Source of the DNA: Novosphingobium sp. AAP83
Lineage (GTDB): Bacteria; Pseudomonadota; Alphaproteobacteria; Sphingomonadales; Sphingomonadaceae
NCBI RefSeq assembly: GCF_001295795.1
Contig: NZ_LJHY01000016.1
Coordinates: 186,001 to 250,000 of the forward strand
DNA: 64,000 nt
Direction: 5' to 3'
Position numbers and translations under genes: made by a program. Of this stretch, positions 34,430 through 42,982 are shown piece by piece (the stretch's first letter is position 1; each line of letters begins with the position of its first letter). The notes beneath the pieces were generated by a model, which worked only from the letters and a program-made list of their open reading frames with translations, made no database searches and was not told the DNA's origin.

Positions 34430-35206
34430 TTAGCCTTGGGTGCGACCACGTTCCATCACGTTGCTGCGGCGCGCTTCGACATCAGCCGCATCAACCCGGC
34501 CATTGTGTGCAGTGGAACGCTTCACCTCAAGCTCCAAAGCCTCGGCAAACGGCAGGCCATAGCCTTCATCGATCAGCGCCTTGTAGCCGGCTAACATGAC
34601 CGGATCGATAGACGCCATGTCTTGCGCCAGCGCAATGACAGTGGGAAGCAGGTCTGCTGCGGGCACCACGCGATTGACCAGCCCCCACGCCTCGGCTTGA
34701 TGCGCACCGATAAAATTGCCGGTCAACGACAATTCCTTGGCCCGCGAGATGCCGATGATCCGCGACAGCTTTTGCGAAAGGCCCCAGCCCGGCATAAGCC
34801 CGACGCGGCCATGCGTATCGGCAAAGCGCGCGTTTTCAGACGCGATCAGCAAATCACACGCCAATGCCAGTTCAAAGCCGCCGGTAATCGCCACACCATT
34901 GATCGCCCCAATCACCGGCTTGCGGCATTGCTCCAACGCCATAACCGGATTGCTGCCCGCCTCGCTGGCATTGGCAGCACTAAGGCTCGAAGTGTCAACG
35001 CCCAGTTCTTTCAGATCAAGCCCTGCGGTAAACGCACGTTCCCCTGCGCCGGTCAGGACCACGGCGCGTATGCTATCATCATCGTTGAGGTCGTGCATGA
35101 CATGCGCAAGTTCCGCCCGCAAAGCAGCCGACAGCGCGTTCATCGCTTCTGGCCGGTTCAGCGTAACCACGGCCACCGCATCATGGCGATCGACTTTGAC
35201 GAGCAT
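34430..35206 (-). CDS. Enoyl-CoA hydratase/isomerase family protein
   Basis: A 258-residue crotonase-fold enzyme. It shows VVTLNRPEAMNAL, the oxyanion-hole segments AFTAGLDLKEL and INGVAITGGFELALACD, and HGRVGLMPGWGLSQ. Hydration of trans-2-enoyl-CoA in beta-oxidation or a related degradation step is likely; I cannot assign the substrate. One conserved catalytic position of hydratases (Glu in GxxPxxG) is replaced in GLMPGWG, as is common in side-branch members. The start at 35206 follows GGGAGAG; codons up to 35302 are upstream noise. Confidence 0.88.
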   Translation of the reverse strand: MLVKVDRHDAVAVVTLNRPEAMNALSAALRAELAHVMHDLNDDDSIRAVVLTGAGERAFTAGLDLKELGVDTSSLSAANASEAGSNPVMALEQCRKPVIGAINGVAITGGFELALACDLLIASENARFADTHGRVGLMPGWGLSQKLSRIIGISRAKELSLTGNFIGAHQAEAWGLVNRVVPAADLLPTVIALAQDMASIDPVMLAGYKALIDEGYGLPFAEALELEVKRSTAHNGRVDAADVEARRSNVMERGRTQG

Positions 35207-35311
35207 GTTTCTCTCCCGGATAATCAATGGGTCGATTAAACCGAAGCCGTAACCTCTATGCAAGCACGCAAATCGGGACATCGCGCTTGCATTCCCCGAC
35301 AAAGGCGCTAA

Positions 35312-35346
35312 GGGCCAGCGGTTCGCCGGTCATCCGGTGAACGCCC
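35312..35346 (+). promoter_or_regulatory. Candidate rpsF leader hairpin
   Basis: In the 200-nt gap before rpsF, GTTCGCCGG and CCGGTGAAC (35321-35329 and 35334-35342) form a 9-bp stem with one G-U pair and a TCAT loop. GGGC/GCCC can extend it. S6:S18-binding leaders are known upstream of rpsF-rpsR operons, but I cannot confirm the consensus here. Confidence 0.3.
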
Positions 35347-35418
35347 AAGAAAGCCGGAGGGGCACCGCAATACCGCGGACAAGCCAGCGATCGGTTAATT
35401 AGATAAGGACGCAAAAGC

Positions 35419-35781
35419 ATGCCGCTCTACGAGCATGTGTTTCTGGCGCGCCAAGACTTGAGCCAAGCTCAGGTTGACGTGCTTGCCGCCGCCGCCACCG
35501 AAATCGTCGAAGCCAACAATGGCAAGGTCACGAAGACCGAAACCTGGGGCCTCCGTTCGCTGGCATACAAGATCCAGAAGAATCGCAAGGCGCACTTCGT
35601 GCTGCTGAACATCGAATCTTCGGGCGCTGCCATCACCGAGCTTGAGCGTCAAACCTCGATCAACGAAGATGTGATCCGTTTCATGACCGTCCGCGTGGAC
35701 GAGCATGAAGGTGGCCCATCGGTGATGATGCGCAAGAACGACCGCGAGCGCACCCGCCGCCGCGAACGCGAAGGGGAATAA
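35419..35781 (+). CDS. rpsF: 30S ribosomal protein S6
   Basis: A 120-residue S6 of the 30S platform, where it pairs with S18. It starts [20 protein letters not shown] and has [19 protein letters not shown] and [14 protein letters not shown]. The C-terminal tail is charged ([12 protein letters not shown]). First gene of the rpsF-rpsR-rplI operon. Confidence 0.98.
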   Translation: MPLYEHVFLARQDLSQAQVDVLAAAATEIVEANNGKVTKTETWGLRSLAYKIQKNRKAHFVLLNIESSGAAITELERQTSINEDVIRFMTVRVDEHEGGPSVMMRKNDRERTRRREREGE

Positions 35782-35784
35782 GCA

Positions 35785-36009
35785 ATGGCCCGTCCGTTTT
35801 TCCGCCGCCGCAAGAGCTGCCCGTTCTCGGGCAAGAACGCTCCAAAGATCGACTATAAGGACGTACGTCTGCTTCAGGGCTTCATGTCCGAGCGTGGCAA
35901 GATCGTTCCTAGCCGCATCACTGCCGTTTCGGCAAAGAAGCAGCGTGAGCTGAGCCAGGCCATCAAGCGCGCCCGGCACATCGGCCTCCTGCCCTACATC
36001 GTCAAGTAA
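35785..36009 (+). CDS. rpsR: 30S ribosomal protein S18
   Basis: A 74-residue S18 beginning [16 protein letters not shown] and containing [19 protein letters not shown] and [14 protein letters not shown]. It binds 16S rRNA with S6 on the platform. It starts 3 nt after rpsF and is followed by rplI at 12 nt. Confidence 0.98.
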   Translation: MARPFFRRRKSCPFSGKNAPKIDYKDVRLLQGFMSERGKIVPSRITAVSAKKQRELSQAIKRARHIGLLPYIVK

Positions 36010-36021
36010 GGAGCGCACACC

Positions 36022-36621
36022 ATGCAGATCATCCTGCTCGAGCGCATCGAGAAGCTGGGCGCCATCGGCGACGAAGTAACCGTCAAGGACGGTTATGCCC
36101 GCAACTTCCTGCTGCCAAACAAGAAGGCGCTGCGCGCCAACGAAGCCAACCGCAAGGTCTTCGAAGCCAACCGCGCCCGCATCGAAGCCGACAACGCTGC
36201 ACGTCGTGATGAAGCCAAGGCTGAATCCGGCAACGTTGAAGGCAAGGAAGTCGTGCTCATCCGCGCTTCGTCGAACGCTGGCCAGCTTTACGGTTCGGTT
36301 TCGGTCCGTGACATCTCTGACGCACTGGTTGAACAGGGCGCCAAGGTGAACAAGGCCATGATCGTGCTGGAACGCCCGATCAAGACCATTGGCGTTTATG
36401 ACGTCAAGGTTGCGCTTCACCCCGAAGTTTCGGTCAACGTCAAGGTCAACGTCGCCCGTTCGGCTGACGAAGCCGCTCTGCAAACCGCAGGCGTCAACGT
36501 CATCGACGCGATGTTCGATACCGAAGTTGGCGGCTTCACCGAAGCTTACGACCCGAATGCAGAGCCCGGCGAAATCCCGGCTGACCTTCTTGACGAAGGC
36601 GATGCGGAAACGGAAGCCTAA
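36022..36621 (+). CDS. rplI: 50S ribosomal protein L9
   Basis: A 199-residue L9. The N-terminal domain MQIILLERIEKLGAIGDEV with GYARNFLLPNKKA binds 23S rRNA; the connecting helix and C-terminal domain follow (LYGSVSVRDISDAL). It is longer than the E. coli protein (about 149 residues) because of an acidic C-terminal tail. Last gene of the operon, followed by a strong terminator. Confidence 0.97.
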   Translation: MQIILLERIEKLGAIGDEVTVKDGYARNFLLPNKKALRANEANRKVFEANRARIEADNAARRDEAKAESGNVEGKEVVLIRASSNAGQLYGSVSVRDISDALVEQGAKVNKAMIVLERPIKTIGVYDVKVALHPEVSVNVKVNVARSADEAALQTAGVNVIDAMFDTEVGGFTEAYDPNAEPGEIPADLLDEGDAETEA

Positions 36622-36650
36622 GGCTTTCAATAGCTTCGGCAACAAGATCA

Positions 36651-36676
36651 AGGGCGTCCCTCGGGACGCCCTTTTT
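36651..36676 (+). terminator. Intrinsic terminator after rplI
   Basis: A perfect 10-bp stem AGGGCGTCCC/GGGACGCCCT with a 2-nt TC loop followed by TTTT. It closes the rpsF-rpsR-rplI operon. Confidence 0.93.
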
Positions 36677-36735
36677 CGTTGTGCCCTTGGTTGCCCTTAT
36701 TTGCATTGCCACATCACCGCGCTACACTCGGCTAG

Positions 36736-38172
36736 ATGATACCAACTGAAACCATCCTCGCAAAAATAGCCCACCTCTATGACAGCGCTGTTGCCCGGCT
36801 TCGCGAAGATATCGCGATCTATGCCAACACCGGCACCCCGCCTCCGCCCGGAAGGCGCACCGATGGCTCCTACAGCTATCCTGAATTGCGGATCCGGCTT
36901 GAGGATGATCCGGGCAACGAAGCCATCGGCCGCGCCTTCGGCCGACTGACACAGCGTGGCGATTACGCTTGCACAGTCACGCGCCCGGCGCTGTTTGCCG
37001 ATTACCTGACCGAACAGATCGAACTGATCCGCACATCTTATAAAGTGCACATTGAAGTTGGCCGGTCAGGCCAGGAGATTCCCTTCCCCTATGTGCTTGA
37101 CGGGGCCTATGGCGCGCAGATTGCGCTGGTCAGGCCGCAGGAACTGGCCAAGCACTTCCCGGCAACCGACCTTGCGCACATTGGCGATGAAATTGCCGAT
37201 GGCGAATTCAACGTCGGCGATGGCCCCTTCCCGCTTTCGCTGTTCGATGGCCTGCGCACCGATTTCAGCCTCGCCCGCTTGGCCCATTACACCGGCACCA
37301 GCACCGAGGACTTCCAGCGCTATATCCTGTTCACCAACTATCACCGCTATGTTGATGAATTTGTGGATTGGGCAGCGCAACAGATCGATGGGGAGCGCTA
37401 TGTCGCGCTCACCGGCGCTGGCGGGTTGAGCCTTGATGCCCCCACCGGGAATGCCCGCGCGCGCCTGTCTGACACCGCATGGCGGCGGCACCAGATGCCG
37501 GCCTATCACCTTGTCGCGCCAGACAAATCGGGCATCACGCTGGTCAATATCGGCGTCGGCCCGTCCAACGCCAAGACGATCTGCGATCACCTTGCAGTGC
37601 TGCGGCCCGAAGCGTGGCTGATGATCGGCCATTGCGGCGGCTTGCGCCCCACGCAAAAGATCGGCGATTACGTTCTGGCCCACGCCTATCTGCGCGATGA
37701 TCATGTGCTTGATCCGGTACTGCCGCCCGAAATCCCGATCCCGGCCATCGCCGAAGTGCAAGTAGCGCTTCAAAAGGCGGCGGAGATGGTCAGCGGCGCG
37801 GGCGGCACCGACCTCAAGCAGCGGATGCGCACCGGCACGATCGTCACCACCGATGATCGCAATTGGGAACTGCGCTATACCCATTCAGCCCGCCGCCTCT
37901 CGCTCAGCCGTGCGGTGGGGATCGACATGGAAAGCGCCACGATTGCCGCCCAGGGCTACCGTTTCCGCGTTCCCTACGGCACATTGCTGTGCGTTTCGGA
38001 CAAGCCGCTGCATGGCGAAATCAAGCTGCCGGGCCAAGCCAACCGGTTCTATGAAGAGGCGATTGCCGCCCACCTTGCCATCGGCACAACCGCGTGCGAA
38101 CTGCTCCGGCAGGAAGGCCCCCGTCTGCACAGCCGCAAGCTGCGCGCGTTTAACGAACCGCCCTTCCGGTAA
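36736..38172 (+). CDS. amn: AMP nucleosidase
   Basis: A 478-residue enzyme that hydrolyses AMP to adenine and ribose 5-phosphate, lowering AMP during purine stress. The N-terminal half is the Amn-specific domain (YPELRIRLEDDPGNE, TRPALFADYLTEQIELI). The C-terminal half is a nucleoside-phosphorylase-like fold with LVNIGVGPSNAKTICDHLA, IGHCGGLRPTQKIGDYVLAHAYLRDD and GIDMESATIAAQGYR. Length and order match E. coli Amn. It is a single-gene unit between the rplI terminator and a cluster of palindromes. Confidence 0.95.
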   Translation: MIPTETILAKIAHLYDSAVARLREDIAIYANTGTPPPPGRRTDGSYSYPELRIRLEDDPGNEAIGRAFGRLTQRGDYACTVTRPALFADYLTEQIELIRTSYKVHIEVGRSGQEIPFPYVLDGAYGAQIALVRPQELAKHFPATDLAHIGDEIADGEFNVGDGPFPLSLFDGLRTDFSLARLAHYTGTSTEDFQRYILFTNYHRYVDEFVDWAAQQIDGERYVALTGAGGLSLDAPTGNARARLSDTAWRRHQMPAYHLVAPDKSGITLVNIGVGPSNAKTICDHLAVLRPEAWLMIGHCGGLRPTQKIGDYVLAHAYLRDDHVLDPVLPPEIPIPAIAEVQVALQKAAEMVSGAGGTDLKQRMRTGTIVTTDDRNWELRYTHSARRLSLSRAVGIDMESATIAAQGYRFRVPYGTLLCVSDKPLHGEIKLPGQANRFYEEAIAAHLAIGTTACELLRQEGPRLHSRKLRAFNEPPFR

Positions 38173-38187
38173 AGCAGCGGTAGACTG

Positions 38188-38272
38188 CCCACCCCCGACC
38201 CCTCCCGCAAGCGGGAGGGGGGAAGAAACGCTTGTCACTCCCCTCCCGCTTGCGGGAGGGGTCGGGGGTGGT
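38188..38272. repeat. Inverted pair of REP-like palindromes
   Basis: Two copies of a 32-nt element in opposite orientation (38189-38220 and 38240-38271), each with its own CCCCTCCCGC/GCGGGAGGGG palindrome and a CCACCCCCGA flank. The copies are complementary along their whole length with a 19-nt spacer, so the pair can form either two small hairpins or one long one. Related single copies lie at 5536-5695 and 14438-14473. Confidence 0.9.
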
Positions 38273-38305
38273 CTCTTCTACTTCCCCCTAACCCACAAAC
38301 AAAAA

Positions 38306-38342
38306 AGCAATCCTCCGCGGCTAGCCCCGCTCGGGATTGCTC
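38306..38342 (-). terminator. Intrinsic terminator of the YbjN-like gene
   Basis: On the minus strand AGCAATCC and GGATTGCT form a stem around a GC-rich inner hairpin, followed by TTTTTTG. It lies about 40 nt past the stop of the 38384-38869 gene. Confidence 0.8.
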
Positions 38343-38383
38343 AGTTTGCGTCCCGCTCACATCGGTGAGCTTCGCTTGAAACC

Positions 38384-38869
38384 TTATTTGAAGACTTCGG
38401 TTCCCAGCGTGTCCATCGCGCTGCGGAACATGTCGACCGCGTTGGAGAACACCTCAAGGTCAATGCCTTTGCCCGTCACCACGTCCCACGTCATCATCAC
38501 GGACTGGTCCTTGTCGAGCGAGACCGAGGCAAAGCGCGTGTTGCGATTGAACCGCACCGCATCATCGGGGGTAAACTTTTTCTCGGGCGTGAAGTTGGCA
38601 ACGAACTGCAATGACTGGCAGCCATCATGCGTCTTTTCGTTGCATTCATAAAACAGTAGCGCGGCTTCCCAGCCGCCGATATCGGTGTTGATCAAGGGAT
38701 CGCCATTGGCGTCTTTGGCCAATTCCGCCTTGTAACCCAGATTCTGCAATGCAACCGCAACACTGTCAGGCTTTACGGCAGTAACCGTAACAGCGCTTGA
38801 TGTGGTCGCCCCGGCAGGCGGAGCCATAGTGGTGGCGGCGAGCGCGGCCAGAAGCCAGCAAGCTTTCAT
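38384..38869 (-). CDS. Exported YbjN-domain protein
   Basis: A 161-residue protein with a signal peptide (MKACWLLAALAATTMAPPAGA). The mature domain reads SVAVALQNLGYKAELAKDANGDP, WEAALLFYECNEKTHDGCQSLQF, RFASVSLDKDQSVMMTWDVV, which fits the YbjN / type III chaperone-like fold. Two Cys in ECNEKTHDGCQ may form a disulphide. Function unknown. The ATG at 38869 is preferred over a TTG three codons earlier. Confidence 0.8.
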   Translation of the reverse strand: MKACWLLAALAATTMAPPAGATTSSAVTVTAVKPDSVAVALQNLGYKAELAKDANGDPLINTDIGGWEAALLFYECNEKTHDGCQSLQFVANFTPEKKFTPDDAVRFNRNTRFASVSLDKDQSVMMTWDVVTGKGIDLEVFSNAVDMFRSAMDTLGTEVFK

Positions 38870-39016
38870 GTTATCCAAATCCCGTCACAAGGCTCTTTTC
38901 GGCCTTTGCGTTGTCAGATGATCAAGCTGCCACCAATCTTTGCATCCGGCAAGAGGCGAGATGAAGCTGATGCAAAAAGGGTGGACGGGCGCATGACGCG
39001 CCCGTCCAATTCCGGT

Positions 39017-40831
39017 TTACCAGCTACAGGTCTGGCCTTTGGTTTGTTGTGCCAGCCACTTGGTCAAAGGCGCAAAATAGCGGATCATGGCCTTGCCGCT
39101 CATTTCGCGGGTACCGGTGAAGGCTTCCAAGGCATCGGGCCAAGGCTTGGATGCCCCCATTTCGAGCATCGCGTTCAGCTTTGCCCCGACGTCCTTGTTG
39201 CCGTAAAAGCTGCAACGGTGCAGCGGCCCTTTCCATCCGGCCTGCTTGCAGGCTGCTTCGTAGAACTGGAACTGCAATACCCGCGCGAGGAAATAGCGGG
39301 TATAGGGCACGTTGGCGGGCACGTGATACTTGGCGCCTGCATCAAAGGCGTCGGCAGGCCGCGCGGCGGGCGGCACCAGGCCCTGATACTTCAGCCGCAT
39401 CGCGTCCCAGCCAGCCTGATAATCGGCAGGGGCGATCTTGCCTGCAAAGACATCCCAACGCCACCGGTCAATCAGCAAGCCGAACGGCAGGAACGCGATC
39501 TTGTCCATCGCCTGACGCAGCAAGAGGCCCGTGTCCTTTGAGGCGGGCGGCACTTTATCGCGATCCAGCAAGCCAATCTGCACCAGATATTCAGGCGTGA
39601 TCGAAAGCGCCACGAAATCGCCAATCGCCTCGTGGAATCCGTCGTTGGCCCCGCCTTGATAGAGCGCATCCTGCTTGTTGTAGGCGCGCTGATAGTAATT
39701 GTGCCCCAGCTCGTGGTGGATCGTGACGAAATCATCGCCGTTGACCTTGATGCACATCTTGATGCGCAGATCGTCGACATTGTCGAGATTCCACGCCGAG
39801 GCATGGCACACAACATCACGGTCACGCGGCTTCACGAATTGCGAACGCTGCCAGAATGTTTGCGGCATGGGCGAAAGCCCGAGCGAGGAGTAGAAGCCCT
39901 CCCCGGCCTGCACCATCTTGATCGGATCATAGCCCTTGGCGGTCAGCAATTCGCTTGTGTCATAACCGATATCGCCCGCGCCTGCCGGAGCCACCACATC
40001 ATAGATATTGCCCCATTCCTGCGCCCACATATTGCCCAGCAAATCGGCGCGGATCGGCCCGGTTTTGGCCTGCACCGCATCGCCATACTTTTCGTTGAGC
40101 TTCAGGCGCGTGTAGCAGTGCAACTGGTCATAAAGCGGCTTCACCTCTGACCAGATCTTCTCGGTCAAGGCGGCAAACTGCTCATCCGACATGTCGTAAT
40201 TCGAGCGCCACAGCACGCCAGTATCGGCAAAGCCCAATTCCTCGGCCCCGGCATTGCCGATTTCGACCATGCGGGCATAATCGGCCTTCATCGGTTTGCC
40301 GACATTGTCGTTCCAGCTTAACCACATCTCGCGCAGTTCATCGGGATTGCGGTTTGTGCCCATCGCCGCTTCGATATCGCTGCCGTTGATCGGCTTGCCT
40401 TGCAATGTGCCGCTGCCCTTGCCGTAAATGCCCTGAAGGCGCGCTTGCAGCGTTGCGCCTTCCAGCGCAGCCCCCGGCGTGCTGGGTGCAGGCCCCGTAA
40501 TCTGAGTGCGGATCATCACCAGTTTGCGCGCGATATCGGGCGCAAGGCCGCTCACCTTGGCATATTCGGCGGCTTGCTTGGCATTCGCCACTTGCATGGC
40601 GGTGGATGCAGCGCCCGTATCCGCCACAAGCGATTCGGTATCGTAGGTAATGTTGGTGGAATAAATCCAGCCGCTGCGCGATCCGACGACGATGTCTGCC
40701 AGAATAGCGGCCTCGGCCTTCTTCACCCAGTCGAACACCACAGCGGGAGTGGCTGTACTTTGTGCAAGCGCGGGTGTGGCCAATCCGGCAGTCGCCGTGG
40801 CGATTGCCAGGACGGAAACAAACTTTTTCAT
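39017..40831 (-). CDS. M2 family peptidyl-dipeptidase (ACE-like)
   Basis: A 604-residue exported zinc peptidase related to angiotensin-converting enzyme; family members remove C-terminal dipeptides. The signal peptide is MKKFVSVLAIATATAGLATPALA. The zinc motif lies in VTIHHELGHNYYQRAY and the third ligand Glu in GFHEAIGDFVALS. The length agrees with bacterial M2 enzymes. The start at 40831 follows GGGGAG; a longer frame to 40876 lacks the signal peptide at its N-terminus. It may work with the exported S9 dipeptidyl peptidase at 42983-45238 in peptide use. Confidence 0.93.
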   Translation of the reverse strand: MKKFVSVLAIATATAGLATPALAQSTATPAVVFDWVKKAEAAILADIVVGSRSGWIYSTNITYDTESLVADTGAASTAMQVANAKQAAEYAKVSGLAPDIARKLVMIRTQITGPAPSTPGAALEGATLQARLQGIYGKGSGTLQGKPINGSDIEAAMGTNRNPDELREMWLSWNDNVGKPMKADYARMVEIGNAGAEELGFADTGVLWRSNYDMSDEQFAALTEKIWSEVKPLYDQLHCYTRLKLNEKYGDAVQAKTGPIRADLLGNMWAQEWGNIYDVVAPAGAGDIGYDTSELLTAKGYDPIKMVQAGEGFYSSLGLSPMPQTFWQRSQFVKPRDRDVVCHASAWNLDNVDDLRIKMCIKVNGDDFVTIHHELGHNYYQRAYNKQDALYQGGANDGFHEAIGDFVALSITPEYLVQIGLLDRDKVPPASKDTGLLLRQAMDKIAFLPFGLLIDRWRWDVFAGKIAPADYQAGWDAMRLKYQGLVPPAARPADAFDAGAKYHVPANVPYTRYFLARVLQFQFYEAACKQAGWKGPLHRCSFYGNKDVGAKLNAMLEMGASKPWPDALEAFTGTREMSGKAMIRYFAPLTKWLAQQTKGQTCSW

Positions 40832-40918
40832 TATCTTATGGCTCCCCAAAGAGGAGAGATTGGCTGACAACCGCAACCGAACCTCAATGCGTTCAGGTTA
40901 CAACTGAAACCGGGTTGG

Positions 40919-41680
40919 TCAAGCCTGCAGGCTTAAAAATGCGGCAATCTGCTCACCCATATCAGGCTTGGTCACACAACTCATGTGCGTGCCCGGGATC
41001 AGCGCCAGCCGCGCATCGGGCAAAGCTTCGGCAAGGTTCGCCGCAGACCCGTTGTCATTGTCCTGATCGCCGCAGAGCACCAGCGTTGGCATCGATACGC
41101 CCGAAAGACTGGCAGGATCGGTATCGGCCATCGTGCCCAGCAGCAGCCGCGCCGCATCGCGGTTCACGCCCATGGTCTTGAGGAACTGCTGCGAAAAGTA
41201 GGCCGGATCATCGCGTGGGATCGTGCCGAAGCGGTCAATCACGTCGATAAAGAAATCCTGCCGCTTGGCCCAACCGGCCAGCCCTTCAAGCCCCATACCG
41301 CTCAGCACCAGTCGCCGGGGTTTCATCCCGCCGAGCACCGCGCGCGCCGCCGTGCGCGAGCCGAGCGAAAACCCGACGAGGTCAAAGTCGGTCAGCCCGA
41401 GATGCGCCACCAGCGCCTCGGCATCGCGCACCAGCACATCTTGCGGATAAGCACGCGGATCAAGCGGAGCTTCGCTTTTCCCATGTACGCGCAAATCGGG
41501 CATCAGGCATTCAAAGCCTGCTGCCGCCAATTGCGCTGCGGTGCCATACTTGATCCAATTGACGTCTGCCGATGAAAACAGCCCGTGCAGAAGCACCACC
41601 GGCCTTCCCGCGCCGATCCGATGCAACGCCAAACGCGCATCGCCATAGCCGGAGAAGAATTCGGTGGTGACTTCTGTCAT
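40919..41680 (-). CDS. Alpha/beta hydrolase
   Basis: A 253-residue alpha/beta-fold hydrolase with VVLLHGLFSSADVNW at the oxyanion strand, the nucleophile elbow GFSLGSRTA, a probable acid in CGDQDNDNG and the His in PGTHMSC. No signal peptide. The substrate is unknown. It lies 8 nt from the asd stop on the same strand and may be co-transcribed with it. Confidence 0.88.
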   Translation of the reverse strand: MTEVTTEFFSGYGDARLALHRIGAGRPVVLLHGLFSSADVNWIKYGTAAQLAAAGFECLMPDLRVHGKSEAPLDPRAYPQDVLVRDAEALVAHLGLTDFDLVGFSLGSRTAARAVLGGMKPRRLVLSGMGLEGLAGWAKRQDFFIDVIDRFGTIPRDDPAYFSQQFLKTMGVNRDAARLLLGTMADTDPASLSGVSMPTLVLCGDQDNDNGSAANLAEALPDARLALIPGTHMSCVTKPDMGEQIAAFLSLQA

Positions 41681-41687
41681 GGCCCGA

Positions 41688-42719
41688 TCAGCCCTTCTTC
41701 AAGTGGCGGCGGCCCAGCAGCTCGGCAATCTGCACCGCGTTCAGCGCAGCGCCTTTGCGCAAGTTGTCCGAAACGCACCAAAGCGAAAGGCCGCTGTCCA
41801 CGGTCGGATCTTCGCGCACGCGGCTGACATACGTGGCATCATCACCCACGCATTCGATCGGGGTGATATAGCCGCCGTTTTCGCGCTTATCGATCAGCAT
41901 AACGCCCGGCGCTTCACGCAGGATGTTCTGCGCTTCTTCGGCGCTGATTTCGTTTTCAAACTCGATGTTGATCGCTTCGGAATGGCCCACGAACACCGGA
42001 ACGCGCACGCAGGTGGCGCTGATCTTGATCTTGGGATCAAGGATCTTCTTTGTTTCGGCGATCATCTTCCACTCTTCCTTGGTCGATCCATCGTCCAGAA
42101 AAACGTCGATGTGCGGGATCACGTTGAACGCGATCTGCTTGGTGAACTTCTTGGGGTCGCCCAGTTCGCCCTGCGGCATGTAGATCGCACGCGTCTGTTC
42201 AAACAGCTCGTCCATGCCTTCTTTGCCTGCACCCGAAACCGACTGGTACGTGGCAACGACAACGCGCTTTATCTTGGCGGCATCATGCAAAGGCTTGAGC
42301 GCCACGACCATCTGCGCGGTTGAGCAGTTGGGGTTCGCGATGATCATCTTCTTGGTATAGCCGTCGATGGCGTCAGGGTTCACCTCTGGCACGATCAGCG
42401 GCACATCGGGGTCCATGCGGTAGAGCGACGAATTGTCGATCACCACGCAGCCCGAAGCAGCTGCGCGCGGGGCATGAATTTCGGTCGGGCCGGAACCTGC
42501 GGCAAACAGCGCAATATCCCATCCGGTGAAATCGAAGTTCTCGATGTTTTTCACCTTCAGCCGGCGGCCGGTTTCGCCAAAGTCAATCTCGGTGCCCTGC
42601 GAGCGCGGTGACGCGACGGCTGCGATTTCGTCCAGCGGAAACTCACGCTCGGCAAGGATGTTGAGCATTTCGCGGCCCACGTTCCCTGTCGCGCCAACAA
42701 CTACAACCCGGTAACCCAT
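41688..42719 (-). CDS. asd: Aspartate-semialdehyde dehydrogenase
   Basis: A 343-residue enzyme that reduces aspartyl-phosphate to aspartate semialdehyde, the branch point to lysine/DAP, threonine and methionine. It has VVVGATGNVGREML for NADP binding, FAAGSGPTEIHAPRA, the catalytic Cys in NPNCSTAQMV and the catalytic His in VGHSEAINIEF. The ATG at 42719 has AAGGG 7 nt upstream; two in-frame ATGs just before it have poorer spacing. It supplies DapA and thus the DapF step in this window. Confidence 0.97.
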   Translation of the reverse strand: MGYRVVVVGATGNVGREMLNILAEREFPLDEIAAVASPRSQGTEIDFGETGRRLKVKNIENFDFTGWDIALFAAGSGPTEIHAPRAAASGCVVIDNSSLYRMDPDVPLIVPEVNPDAIDGYTKKMIIANPNCSTAQMVVALKPLHDAAKIKRVVVATYQSVSGAGKEGMDELFEQTRAIYMPQGELGDPKKFTKQIAFNVIPHIDVFLDDGSTKEEWKMIAETKKILDPKIKISATCVRVPVFVGHSEAINIEFENEISAEEAQNILREAPGVMLIDKRENGGYITPIECVGDDATYVSRVREDPTVDSGLSLWCVSDNLRKGAALNAVQIAELLGRRHLKKG

Positions 42720-42857
42720 GTCCATTCCCTTCAAGCGACCCGCCGATCAAGCAGTCAGGCCGTTCCCTAGCGGCTGGTGCCGACCAGCCAAGTTAAAAAC
42801 ACTTTTGCCTCGAACACTCTCGCTTGCCCGATGACACTACGGCTCCGTTAAAACTGC

Positions 42858-42948
42858 CATCATCCTGAACCTGTTTCAGGATCCATTTCTCCATTCACAC
42901 CGCAGTTCGTGGTGAAAGAAGGATGTTGAAACAAGTTCAGCATGACGA
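42858..42948. repeat. Intergenic palindromic repeat (TCCTGAACCTGTTTCAGGA type)
   Basis: CATCCTGAACCTGTTTCAGGATC (about 42860-42882) and GTTGAAACAAGTTCAGCATGACG (about 42924-42946) form two arms of a composite repeat. Each contains a GAAC..GTTTCA type palindrome, with a short spacer between. It differs in sequence from the CCCCTCCCGC family and from the element at 12470-12556. It lies between asd and the S9 peptidase gene. Confidence 0.65.
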
Positions 42949-42982
42949 AAGAAGAACAGGCTGAATCTCCGGAAGAGCGTCC

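Noticed and set aside
36722..37884. Minus-strand ORFs opposite amn
   Set aside because: Shadows of the AMP nucleosidase frame, without domain content.
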